Assembly: GCA_019310195.1 (NCBI GenBank)
Contig: JAFDET010000224.1
Span: 1 to 5,426 of the forward strand
DNA: 5,426 nt
Direction: 5' to 3'
Origin: Deltaproteobacteria bacterium
Lineage (GTDB): Bacteria > Myxococcota_A > UBA9160 > JAFDET01
Of the stretch, positions 1-5,419 are shown in pieces. A program made the position numbers and the translations under genes. Below the pieces are notes generated by a model that saw only the letters and a program-made list of their open reading frames with translations, did not search any database and was not told the DNA's origin. Numbering within the stretch: position 1 is the stretch's first letter; each line of letters opens with the position of its first letter.

Positions 1-279
1 GGAAACGAAGGCCCGGGCGTTGCCGGCCTCGTAATCCTGCGAGGCGTCGGACCCCGTGCGGCGCTCCTGGAACTGGGAGATGTCGGCCCCCGACACGAAG
101 GCCACCTCGCCCTCGCCCCGCAGGACGATCACGCGAACCTCCGGGTCCGCGTCCATGGCGGCGATCGCCTTGGGAATCTCCGACCACATCTCCGCCGAAA
201 TGGCGTTGCGGCGCTCAGGGTGATCGAAAACAACCCACCCAAGCGCCCCATCCTTCTCCACACGAATCCGACCAGCCAC
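1..279 (-). CDS. Enoyl-CoA hydratase/isomerase family protein, N-terminal part (runs off the left edge)
   Basis: Crotonase-fold enzyme; members hydrate or isomerise acyl-CoA esters in beta-oxidation and related pathways in the cytoplasm. Only about 93 N-terminal residues are visible. They read RIRVEKDGALGWVVFDHPE then RRNAIS near residues 4 to 28, the typical first strands with an HPE-RRNA turn. VRVIVLRGEG follows, then AFVSGADISQF around residue 60, the segment whose backbone forms the oxyanion hole binding the thioester carbonyl. The acid/base residues lie beyond the window, so the reaction cannot be assigned. The frame is open well upstream of the chosen start. GTG at 279 gives a family-typical N-terminus; in-frame ATGs at 303 and 321 would add residues encoded by the 44-bp repeat, and ATG 303 has an AGGA about 10 nt upstream. 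The start is therefore uncertain by up to 14 codons. It is divergent from the histidine phosphatase gene. Confidence 0.85.
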   Translation of the reverse strand, partial: MAGRIRVEKDGALGWVVFDHPERRNAISAEMWSEIPKAIAAMDADPEVRVIVLRGEGEVAFVSGADISQFQERRTGSDASQDYEAGNARAFVS

Positions 280-298
280 ATGCGCAGAGTACCAGACC

Positions 299-342
299 TG
301 CATTGGGGGACGTTCCTGCATAACTGCACGGGGGGTCAGTCC
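299..342 (-). repeat. Full 44-bp repeat unit, inverted arm
   Basis: Read on the minus strand, it begins GGACTGACCCCCC and continues with the GTGCAGTTATGCAGGAACGT core, ending CCCCCAATGCA. It differs from the plus-strand units mainly in the CCCAA before the final TGCA. The change creates an ATG (303..301), which is in frame with the enoyl-CoA hydratase gene. Confidence 0.85.
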
Positions 343-387
343 TGCACGGAGTACCAGTCCTGGAGCCAAGAGTGGTACCGAGTGCAG
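343..387. other. Hairpin at the centre of the inverted repeat
   Basis: GTACCA (351..356) pairs with TGGTAC (373..378) across a 16-nt loop. Outside a 3-base mismatch, CTGCAC (343..348) pairs with GTGCAG (382..387). It follows from the inverted arrangement of the arms. It could fold in single-stranded DNA or in a transcript; no U-tract follows, so I do not call it a terminator. Confidence 0.5.
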
Positions 388-412
388 TTACGCAGGAACG
401 TCCCTCTCTGCA
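369..412 (+). repeat. Full 44-bp repeat unit, direct arm, copy 1
   Basis: A 13-bp variable lead (AGAGTGGTACCGA) is followed by the 31-bp conserved part at 382..412. The conserved part matches the next copy except for C instead of T in GTTAYGC. It starts GTGCAG and ends CTGCA, so each unit could fold on itself through TGCAG/CTGCA. Confidence 0.85.
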
Positions 413-456
413 GGACTGGCACCCGGTGCAGTTATGCAGGAACGTCCCTCTCTGCA
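413..456 (+). repeat. Full 44-bp repeat unit, direct arm, copy 2
   Basis: GGACTGGCACCCG leads into the conserved 31-bp part at 426..456. Its last base is the A of the ATG used here as the histidine phosphatase start, so unique coding sequence begins where the repeat ends. Confidence 0.85.
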
Positions 457-1202
457 TGCCTCCGAAGCCTCGCATTGCCGCGCGTCGCGAGGCGCAGGTG
501 CGCGCTCAGGAGCTTCCGCGCATCACCCTGCTGCGGCACGGCGAGCCGGACTGGGAGCCTCAGGAGGGCGGGCCCACCGTGCGCCACCCGGGCCTCACCG
601 AGTACGGCCACGCCCAGGCGCTGGCGTCCGCCGGCGCCATTGCGGCCGAGGGCGTCGACGCCATCTACGTCAGCCCCTATCCGCGCGCTCAAGAAACCGC
701 ACGCCCCCTGGCCGAAGCCAGCGGTGTCGAGCCCGTCACGGTGCAGGGCCTGCGCGAGATCGGCATTCGTTTCGACGGCCTCAACCAGGAAGAGGTGGAC
801 CGCATGTTCGTAGAGGCCTCCCGGCGGCCTCTCGACGAGCACTGGGAGGGCTGGCCCGGAGGCGAGCGCTTCACCGACTTCCACGCCCGCGCCGTCGCAG
901 CGCTCACCGAGGTGCTGGCGCTCCACTCCATCGTCCCCGAGAAGCAAAGCGACTTCACCGTCTGGCACGCGCCGGACGGCGCCGCCCCGCACATCGTGAT
1001 CGTGGCCCACGGCGGCACCAACGCCGTGCTGCTCACCCACCTGTTGGACATCCGCCCGGTCCCCTGGGAGTGGCTGCGCTTCGAGAGCGCGCTGTGCGCG
1101 TACTCGGTCGTGCAGGCGCGGCCCCTGGGCGCGGCGGGTCACGTCTGGTCGCTCCAGAACTTCAACGAGCGGGATCCCCAGCGGAACGCGGGCCTCCTCT
1201 AG
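456..1202 (+). CDS. Histidine phosphatase family protein (phosphoglycerate mutase-like)
   Basis: Branch-1 histidine phosphatase, 248 residues from this start, probably cytoplasmic; members move or remove phosphate through a phospho-histidine intermediate. The nucleophile motif LLRHGEPD places the catalytic His at residue 28. The family YVSPYPRAQETARPL helix, LREIGIRFDGL (which should carry the acid Glu) and the second-His motif VAHGGT with His185 all follow in order. The substrate cannot be told; the sequence does not look like a glycolytic dPGM, so 'phosphoglycerate mutase' would be too specific. The ATG at 456 lies on the edge of the 44-bp repeat with a distant AGGA. A GTG at 498, preceded by GAGG at 5-nt spacing, would put the His at residue 14, also family-like. 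Upstream in-frame codons from 372 lie in repeat sequence and are unlikely to be coding. The 3' end meets the lactate permease stop. Confidence 0.9.
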   Translation: MPPKPRIAARREAQVRAQELPRITLLRHGEPDWEPQEGGPTVRHPGLTEYGHAQALASAGAIAAEGVDAIYVSPYPRAQETARPLAEASGVEPVTVQGLREIGIRFDGLNQEEVDRMFVEASRRPLDEHWEGWPGGERFTDFHARAVAALTEVLALHSIVPEKQSDFTVWHAPDGAAPHIVIVAHGGTNAVLLTHLLDIRPVPWEWLRFESALCAYSVVQARPLGAAGHVWSLQNFNERDPQRNAGLL

Positions 1203-2860
1203 CCCAGGCGGACGGCCAGCAGACCGAGGACGCCGATCACGGCCAGGTACGCCAGGGTGGGGATGAACGTCTTGCGCAGCGTGGCGCCCTCCTGGCCCAA
1301 CAGCCCCACGGTGGCCGACGCCGCCACCACGTTGTGGATCGCCACCATGTTGCCGGCGGCGGCGCCCACCGACTGCAGCGCCACGACGAGCACCGTGCTC
1401 TGGGCCAGCGCTTCCGCCACGCCGTGTTGGAAGGCGGCGAACATCAGGTTCGAGACCGTGTTGCTTCCGGCGATGAAGGCGCCCAGGGCGCCGATGGACC
1501 CGGCGAAGAGCGGCCACACGGCGCCCACGTGAGTGGCTACCCACTCAGCCAGCGCCAGCGGCATGCTGGCCAGCCCCAGGTCCGGGTTCGCGGAGTTGAT
1601 GTAGACACGAACCATGGGCACGGTGAAGACCAGCACGAAGCCCGCCCCCAGCAACACCCGCCAGGAGTCGCCGAACGCGCGACCCAGCTCGCGCAAGCGC
1701 ATGCGGTGGAGCGGCACCACGAGGGCCGCCACCAGCAGCAGCACGCTGGCGGGCAGGTACAGGGGCGTCGAGGCCGCACCGATCCCCGTGCCGAAGAGAT
1801 CGGGCAGGGCGATGCGCACGCTGCGCAGTGCGGCGCCCAGCGGGAGCGACGGAAGGCGCGTCAACAGCAGCAGGCCCGCCACCAGCGCGTAAGGAAGCCA
1901 GGCCAGCCAGACGGGAGGCGTGGGGCCGGGATGCGCGCGCGGCTCCACCTCCGTGTGCCACTCCGCCGGCCAGCGCGAAGCCGGCGCGAAGTCCCACACG
2001 TCCCGCGGCACCAGAAAACCGCGGCGTGCGGCGGCCGTGACCAGCAGCAGGCCCACGCCCGATCCCACCAGCGACGGGAACTCCGGCCCCAGCAGGAAGG
2101 CCGAGGCGACATAGGGCAGAGTGAAGGCGAGCCCACCGAAGAGCGTGAAGGGCACGATGGAGAGGCCTTCGCGCCAGGAGCCGCGGCCACCGTAGAAGCG
2201 CGTCATCATCATCACCATGGCGGTGGGAACGAACGTGCCGGCCACCGCGTGGAGGAGCGCGGCGTCCTCGGCGACACGCTGCAGGTAGTCCATGCGCGTC
2301 ATGCCGGCGGCGGCGAGCTCGGCCGTCATCGCGTTCCAGTCGAGGCCGCCCTGCACGCCCACCAGGATGGGCGTGCCGGCCGCGCCGAAGGTCACCGGCG
2401 TGCTCTGGATCATCATTCCCAGCATCACCGCACACGGCGCGGGAAAGCCCAGGGCCACCAGAAGCGGTGCGGCGATGGCCGCGGGCGTGCCGAATCCCGC
2501 GGCGCCCTCGATGAAGGCCCCGAAGAGCCAGGCGATGATCACGAGCTGAACGCGCCGGTCGTCCGAGATCGCGTGGAAGCTGCGCTGGATCGCGGCCACG
2601 GCGCCGGAACGCTCCAGCGCCTTGAGCAACGTGATGGCGCCGAAGATGATCAGCAGGATGTCGCCGCTGATGAAGAGGCCCTGCAGCGTGGCCGCGGCGA
2701 TCCGCGGCCAGGGCATCGCCCACGCGCTTGCGGCGACGACGACCGCCGCGACGTAGACCAGCGGCATGGCGACCCGCGCCGACACGCGAAAGCCGATCAG
2801 CAGCGCTGCGCCCAGCGCGATGGGCGCCAGGGCCAGGAGCGCCTGCAGGCCGGGGCTCAC
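1199..2860 (-). CDS. L-lactate permease family transporter (LctP/LldP-like)
   Basis: Polytopic inner-membrane carrier, 553 residues, the usual length for the lactate permease family (TC 2.A.14), whose members take up L-lactate, D-lactate or glycolate with protons. Family signatures are intact: GAFIEGAAGFGTPAAIAAPL at about 114 to 133, STPVTFGAAGTPI at about 153 to 165, GSNTVSNLMFAAFQHG near 465 to 480, and SVGAAAGNMVAIHNVVAAS near 497 to 515, closing with GLLGQEGATLRKTFIPTLAY. Hydrophobic helices are spread along the whole length, with one hydrophilic loop around 283 to 316. The start is GTG, with GGGAG about 9 nt upstream, 16 bp after the redoxin stop, so it is the third gene of the operon. 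The specific substrate is not determined; no lactate dehydrogenase or lldR-type regulator is visible. The stop TAG shares the CTAG at 1199..1202 with the opposing gene. Confidence 0.94.
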   Translation of the reverse strand: MSPGLQALLALAPIALGAALLIGFRVSARVAMPLVYVAAVVVAASAWAMPWPRIAAATLQGLFISGDILLIIFGAITLLKALERSGAVAAIQRSFHAISDDRRVQLVIIAWLFGAFIEGAAGFGTPAAIAAPLLVALGFPAPCAVMLGMMIQSTPVTFGAAGTPILVGVQGGLDWNAMTAELAAAGMTRMDYLQRVAEDAALLHAVAGTFVPTAMVMMMTRFYGGRGSWREGLSIVPFTLFGGLAFTLPYVASAFLLGPEFPSLVGSGVGLLLVTAAARRGFLVPRDVWDFAPASRWPAEWHTEVEPRAHPGPTPPVWLAWLPYALVAGLLLLTRLPSLPLGAALRSVRIALPDLFGTGIGAASTPLYLPASVLLLVAALVVPLHRMRLRELGRAFGDSWRVLLGAGFVLVFTVPMVRVYINSANPDLGLASMPLALAEWVATHVGAVWPLFAGSIGALGAFIAGSNTVSNLMFAAFQHGVAEALAQSTVLVVALQSVGAAAGNMVAIHNVVAASATVGLLGQEGATLRKTFIPTLAYLAVIGVLGLLAVRLG

Positions 2861-2876
2861 CGAGCGTCGCTCCCGG

Positions 2877-3491
2877 CTAAGGGATCTCGGCCAGCGCGTG
2901 CAGCGGCAGCAGCGGGTCGAGCCAGAAGTGGAAATCCTCGCGCACGTCCACGAAGCGGATCACGCCCTCGCGATCCAGCACGTACGTGGCCGGGTGCGGA
3001 ACGCCCATCTCCACCGCCTCGGCGTCCGGCCGGCGAATCCGCAAGGCATCGATGACGCGGCTCTCCGGGTCCACCAAGAAGCGCACCCGCGTCGTCAGGC
3101 CTTGACCCTCGATGAACTGCATGGCCTTGGGAGTGTGCTGGCCATCGGGCACCACGTAGAGGATCACCACGTCGTCCATCGAGCCCAGCTCGGCGAAGGC
3201 GTCGCGCAGCTCGACGAGCCGCGTCTTGGTGAAGGGTCACCAGTCGAGGCTGCGCTCGAAGGTGAGCAACACGCGGTGGCCGCGCAGGTCGGAGAGGCGC
3301 ACGGGCTCGCCCTCCAGGTCCAGCAGCTCGAAGTCGGGGAGCCGTTCGCCCACCCTTCCTACGGCATCGGCGACATCCGCGCGCACGGCGCCGGGCTCGA
3401 CGCCCTGACCCATCCCAGGCAGCCAGGGTAGGGCGACCGCCACCAGGAGCAGCGCGCCGATCGCAGCGGTGGCGAGCCAACGCCCGATCAC
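2877..3491 (-). CDS. Membrane-anchored peroxiredoxin/thioredoxin-like protein, probable selenoprotein (in-frame UGA as Sec85)
   Basis: Read through one TGA (3239..3237), this is a 204-residue AhpC/TSA-type redoxin. Residues 1 to 25 form a hydrophobic N-terminal anchor without lipobox Cys, so the domain probably faces outside the cytoplasm. The fold follows: VGERLPDFELLDLEGEPV near 46 to 63, LSDLRGHRVLLTF, then RSLDW-U85-PFTKTRLVELRDAF, VVILYVVPDG, and GVPHPATYVLDREGVIRF carrying the redoxin cis-Pro-type segment. Cys-containing relatives have DWCPxC here, so the TGA replaces the redox-active Cys; the second Cys is Thr, giving UxxT. The frame does not change across the TGA, and a SECIS-like hairpin follows. 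GTG 3491 is chosen because it overlaps the upstream stop (GTGA) and has AAGG 7 nt away; GTG 3524 is an alternative. Alternatives to Sec are a nonsense mutation or sequencing error. Conventional calling would give two pieces, 3524..3237 and 3179..2877. Confidence 0.85.
3205..3223 (-). promoter_or_regulatory. Candidate bacterial SECIS element (selenocysteine insertion hairpin)
   Basis: On the mRNA (minus strand), CGCGGCUC (3223..3216) pairs with GAGCUGCG (3212..3205) over 8 bp with one G-U pair, closing a 3-nt loop GUC. The loop starts 21 nt after the UGA. Known bacterial SECIS elements lie inside the coding region just after the UGA, with the loop roughly 16 to 37 nt away and a G in its first two bases; both conditions hold. 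The stem also encodes TRLVELR, so the structure is coding sequence too. Binding by SelB is inferred. Confidence 0.7.
3237..3239 (-). other. In-frame UGA, proposed selenocysteine codon
   Basis: It is the only stop codon in the redoxin frame between 3491 and 2880. It stands between SLDW and PFTK, at the active-site Cys position of the family; a single base change from TGC or TGT would produce it. The membrane protein upstream and the MFS gene both terminate with TGA and tryptophan is TGG throughout, so general UGA reassignment is unlikely. Confidence 0.8.
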
Positions 3492-3907
3492 GCGGCCGCC
3501 TTCGGGCGCGGAGGCCGCAGCCACACGAAGGCCAGGGCCAGCAGCAGGAATACCGCGGCCTCGACGCGCAGCGCGTCCGCCGCCGCCGGGTACTCGCCCA
3601 CGACCCAGCCCACGATCCGATAGAGCGCCATCAAAGACAGAGCCAGGGCGCTGGCCGTGCCGATGCTGCGGCCGTCGGCACCCCGGCGCGCGGCGCCCAG
3701 CAACCCGCCGCCCCAGGCGACCATGGCGCAGCCCGCCATGGCGGCCATGTAGACGCCCCAGGCGTCCAGGGGCAGGGGAAGCTCCGGCTGCTCGCCGCGA
3801 AAGCCCGCCGAGTGGAAGCGGAAGAAGAACGAGACCAGGACCAGCCCACCCACGATCCAGAGACCGCCGAGGCCACCGCAGAGCACCCGGTAGGCACGCG
3901 CTCGCAT
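3488..3907 (-). CDS. Small membrane protein with four predicted helices, function unknown
   Basis: I do not recognise a family. The 139-residue product has four hydrophobic stretches at about 9 to 29, 49 to 72, 82 to 104 and 110 to 131. A loop near 30 to 48 (FHSAGFRGEQPELPLPLD) and a basic end (RPPRPKAAA) suggest an integral inner-membrane protein with short connections. The ATG start has a GGGAG about 4 nt upstream. It is the first gene of the minus-strand operon, and its TGA overlaps the GTG of the redoxin gene by 4 bp, which points to coupled translation and perhaps a shared role. Residues that could bind a cofactor are few (single Cys10 and Cys60, scattered His), so I do not suggest it is a DsbD-like electron carrier. 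Confidence 0.75.
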   Translation of the reverse strand: MRARAYRVLCGGLGGLWIVGGLVLVSFFFRFHSAGFRGEQPELPLPLDAWGVYMAAMAGCAMVAWGGGLLGAARRGADGRSIGTASALALSLMALYRIVGWVVGEYPAAADALRVEAAVFLLLALAFVWLRPPRPKAAA

Positions 3908-3942
3908 GACGCTCCCATTTCTATCACACTGCCGGCGCTCCC
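3908..3942. promoter_or_regulatory. 35-bp divergent gap between the redoxin operon and the MFS gene
   Basis: This is the only space available for promoters of both the minus operon and the MFS gene unless they lie inside coding sequence. It holds the A/T-richest patch of the area (ATTTCTATCACA, 3917..3928) and two copies of GCTCCCAT, at 3911..3918 and 3937..3944, offset by 26 bp. The first copy supplies GGGAG as ribosome binding site for the minus gene. No clear -35/-10 pair is visible. Confidence 0.35.
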
Positions 3943-5217
3943 ATGACAGCGGAATCCCCGAATCTCGAAGCCGCGAAGCTACCGGCGGCCGAACGCGCGC
4001 GAGGCCGGCTCCTCGCCATCACGAGTCACCCGGCGGGCATGACGCACCGCATGGTCCTGACCGACCACCTGCCCACGCTGGCCCTGGTGGCGCTGGGCGC
4101 CAGCGAGTCCATCGTCGGCCTGCAGCGCTCGTTCATATACCTGGCGATCCTCCTGCAGCTTCCGACGCTGCGCCTGGTCGGCCGCATTCCCAAGCGCACC
4201 ATCCTGGTGGGCGGTCAGATCGTCGCGCTGCTGGGGACGGTGCCGCTGCTCTGGTTCGCCGACCTGTCGGCGGCGCCGCAGGCCCGGGGCGTGAGCATCG
4301 CCATGGCGGCGTTCGCGGTCACCGCCATCGGCTTCGCCATCTGCGAGACGGTCTGGTTCCCCCTGCTGCACGGCTACCAGGAGAGCGCGCGCATCGGGCA
4401 GTTCTTCGGGCGCCTGCGCACGGGCTGGCACCTGACGCTGATCGTCTACTTCCTGGGGGCGCAGCGCTGGCTGGCCACCCACCCCGGCGCCTTCGCGGAG
4501 CTCTTCGCCGTGGCGTTCGCCCTGGGCGTACTGCGCGTGGCGCTGATCGTGCGGCTCCCGGAACGCAGCGAGCAGACCGGCTCCGTGATCCACGTGCGCG
4601 AGGCCCTGGCGCTGCTGCGAAGTCAGCCCCTGCTGCGCCGCTACCTGGTAGGTGTCGCCGTGGCCGGGTCCATGCGCGTCATCGTATTCACCTTCGCCAT
4701 CGTGATGATGCGCCGGGTGATCGGCTTCAGTGAGGGCGAAGTCCTCTACACCACGGTGGCGATCTTCTCGGGGGGCCTGGCTTCCCTGCTTCTCTGGGGC
4801 CGCGTGGTGGACCGGGTCGGCCCGGGGCCGGTCTTCCGCTGGACGGCGCTGGGCCAGGCGCTGCTCTTCCTGGGCTTCCTGTTCGTCTCCCAGCACGACG
4901 CCGCCAGCCTGAGACTGGCCATCGGGCTCTTCTTCGGGCTGTGGGCGCTGGGCTCCGGCTTCGACGTGGCCGATACCCACGTCATCTTCGCGCTGGCCCC
5001 GGCCGACTCCCCTGCGCGTACGCTGGTGGTAACCCGTGTAACCGACAGCCTGGCACGCGGGTCCGCCCCCCTGCTGGTCGGCGTGCTCCTGGAGCGCCTG
5101 TTGACGGCGGGGATCGAGCCCCTGCTGGTCTACCGCTGCCTGTTCGCCGGATGCGCCGCGGTCATTCTGCTGGCGATCGTTCCACTGCGGGCATTTCGCA
5201 GTGATTCGACGGAGTGA
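3943..5217 (+). CDS. Major facilitator superfamily (MFS) transporter
   Basis: Inner-membrane secondary transporter of 424 residues, a normal MFS length. After a hydrophilic N-terminus of about 35 residues come hydrophobic helices throughout, in two halves split by a charged region around 205 to 234. The loop between helices 2 and 3 reads RLVGRIPKRT (about 77 to 86), a degenerate version of MFS motif A. An equivalent, GRVVDRVGPGPVF, appears in the second half (about 286 to 298), as expected from the internal duplication. ICETVWFPLLHGYQ and FGRLRTGWH (about 133 to 163) are striking but I cannot tie them to a substrate. ATG 3943 has no obvious Shine-Dalgarno sequence, so the true start could be slightly downstream (ATG 4039 lies just before helix 1). 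It is divergent from the redoxin operon and may share its control. Substrate and direction are unknown. Confidence 0.9.
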   Translation: MTAESPNLEAAKLPAAERARGRLLAITSHPAGMTHRMVLTDHLPTLALVALGASESIVGLQRSFIYLAILLQLPTLRLVGRIPKRTILVGGQIVALLGTVPLLWFADLSAAPQARGVSIAMAAFAVTAIGFAICETVWFPLLHGYQESARIGQFFGRLRTGWHLTLIVYFLGAQRWLATHPGAFAELFAVAFALGVLRVALIVRLPERSEQTGSVIHVREALALLRSQPLLRRYLVGVAVAGSMRVIVFTFAIVMMRRVIGFSEGEVLYTTVAIFSGGLASLLLWGRVVDRVGPGPVFRWTALGQALLFLGFLFVSQHDAASLRLAIGLFFGLWALGSGFDVADTHVIFALAPADSPARTLVVTRVTDSLARGSAPLLVGVLLERLLTAGIEPLLVYRCLFAGCAAVILLAIVPLRAFRSDSTE

Positions 5218-5419
5218 GGAGAAACGACGGGAAGCCGCGCTCGGCCTGGATCGCCACCAGCCGGTCGGCTTGCTGCTCGAGCGACGCGCGGCGCTCCAGG
5301 GCGCGTTCGTACCGCATCCACGTCGTGGTGTAGAGCCAGCCGAAGATCACCAGCGGCGGCACCACCACGAACAGGGTGCGGCGTTGAACGGCGCCGCGGA
5401 AGGCGTCCACCCAACCCAT
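5162..5419 (-). CDS. Small single-helix membrane protein with coiled-coil segment, unknown function
   Basis: An 85-residue frame from ATG 5419. After a basic start (FRGAVQRR), residues 16 to 35 (FVVVPPLVIFGWLYTTTWMR) make one membrane helix. They are followed by a charged stretch (YERALERRASLEQQADRLVAIQAE, shown in part) that looks helical or coiled-coil, a layout like FtsB/FtsL-type or secretion-accessory proteins, but no family is recognisable. The last 19 residues or so are antisense to the MFS 3' end (56-bp convergent overlap). The coherent helix plus amphipathic region supports a real gene; small size and the overlap count against it. The frame stays open to the right edge, so the start may lie beyond the window; GAGGA lies directly before this ATG, too close for ideal spacing. 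Confidence 0.5.
   Translation of the reverse strand: MGWVDAFRGAVQRRTLFVVVPPLVIFGWLYTTTWMRYERALERRASLEQQADRLVAIQAERGFPSFLLTPSNHCEMPAVERSPAE

Larger units (their letters stand above)
279..456. repeat. 44-bp-period repeat in two inverted arms filling the divergent intergenic region
   Basis: Five whole or partial units share the core GTGCAGTTAYGCAGGAACGT followed by CC and usually CTCTCTGCA. Two full units lie on the plus strand (369..412 and 413..456); their 31-bp 3' portions differ at one position. On the minus strand are one full unit (342..299), a short unit before it (360..343) and a partial unit after it (298 to about 279). Full units are 44 bp in both arms. The arms face each other around a central 361..368. 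The repeat sits exactly between two divergent genes and reaches both candidate start regions. There are no CRISPR-like unique spacers and no transposase in the window. Its function is unknown: it could be a REP/MITE-like dispersed element or a shared control region. Confidence 0.85.

Noticed and set aside
343..387. Rho-independent terminator at the central hairpin
   Set aside because: The stem is interrupted by mismatches with a 16-nt loop, no T-tract follows on either strand, and it lies between divergent genes where no termination is expected.
279..456. CRISPR array
   Set aside because: Units are in opposite orientations, the 13-bp leads between cores are themselves related, and there are too few copies; no unique spacers of normal length.
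432..1544. A 370-codon minus-strand frame
   Set aside because: Shadow of the phosphatase and the permease 3' end; Arg/Gly-rich with no recognisable fold.
434..3055. An 873-codon open frame on the plus strand
   Set aside because: It runs antisense through the lactate permease and the redoxin 3' part, after overlapping the phosphatase in another frame. It is made of R, G, A, H and Q-rich low-complexity sequence, as expected from the reverse frames of GC-rich genes.
2877..3179. Separate small redoxin gene starting at ATG 3179
   Set aside because: It would lack the first strands and active site of the fold, and 19 upstream codons in the same frame join it to the N-terminal half across the TGA. 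The ATG is an internal Met.
2877..3491. Redoxin as a pseudogene with a nonsense mutation, or global UGA recoding
   Set aside because: Downstream frame and motifs are intact, the TGA is at the exact Cys site with a hairpin after it, and neighbouring genes stop at TGA. A point mutation or sequence error cannot be fully excluded without reads.
3979..4980. A 333-codon minus-strand frame opposite the MFS gene
   Set aside because: Its composition (Q, E, R, H, G) mirrors the antisense of hydrophobic helices; no domain signal.
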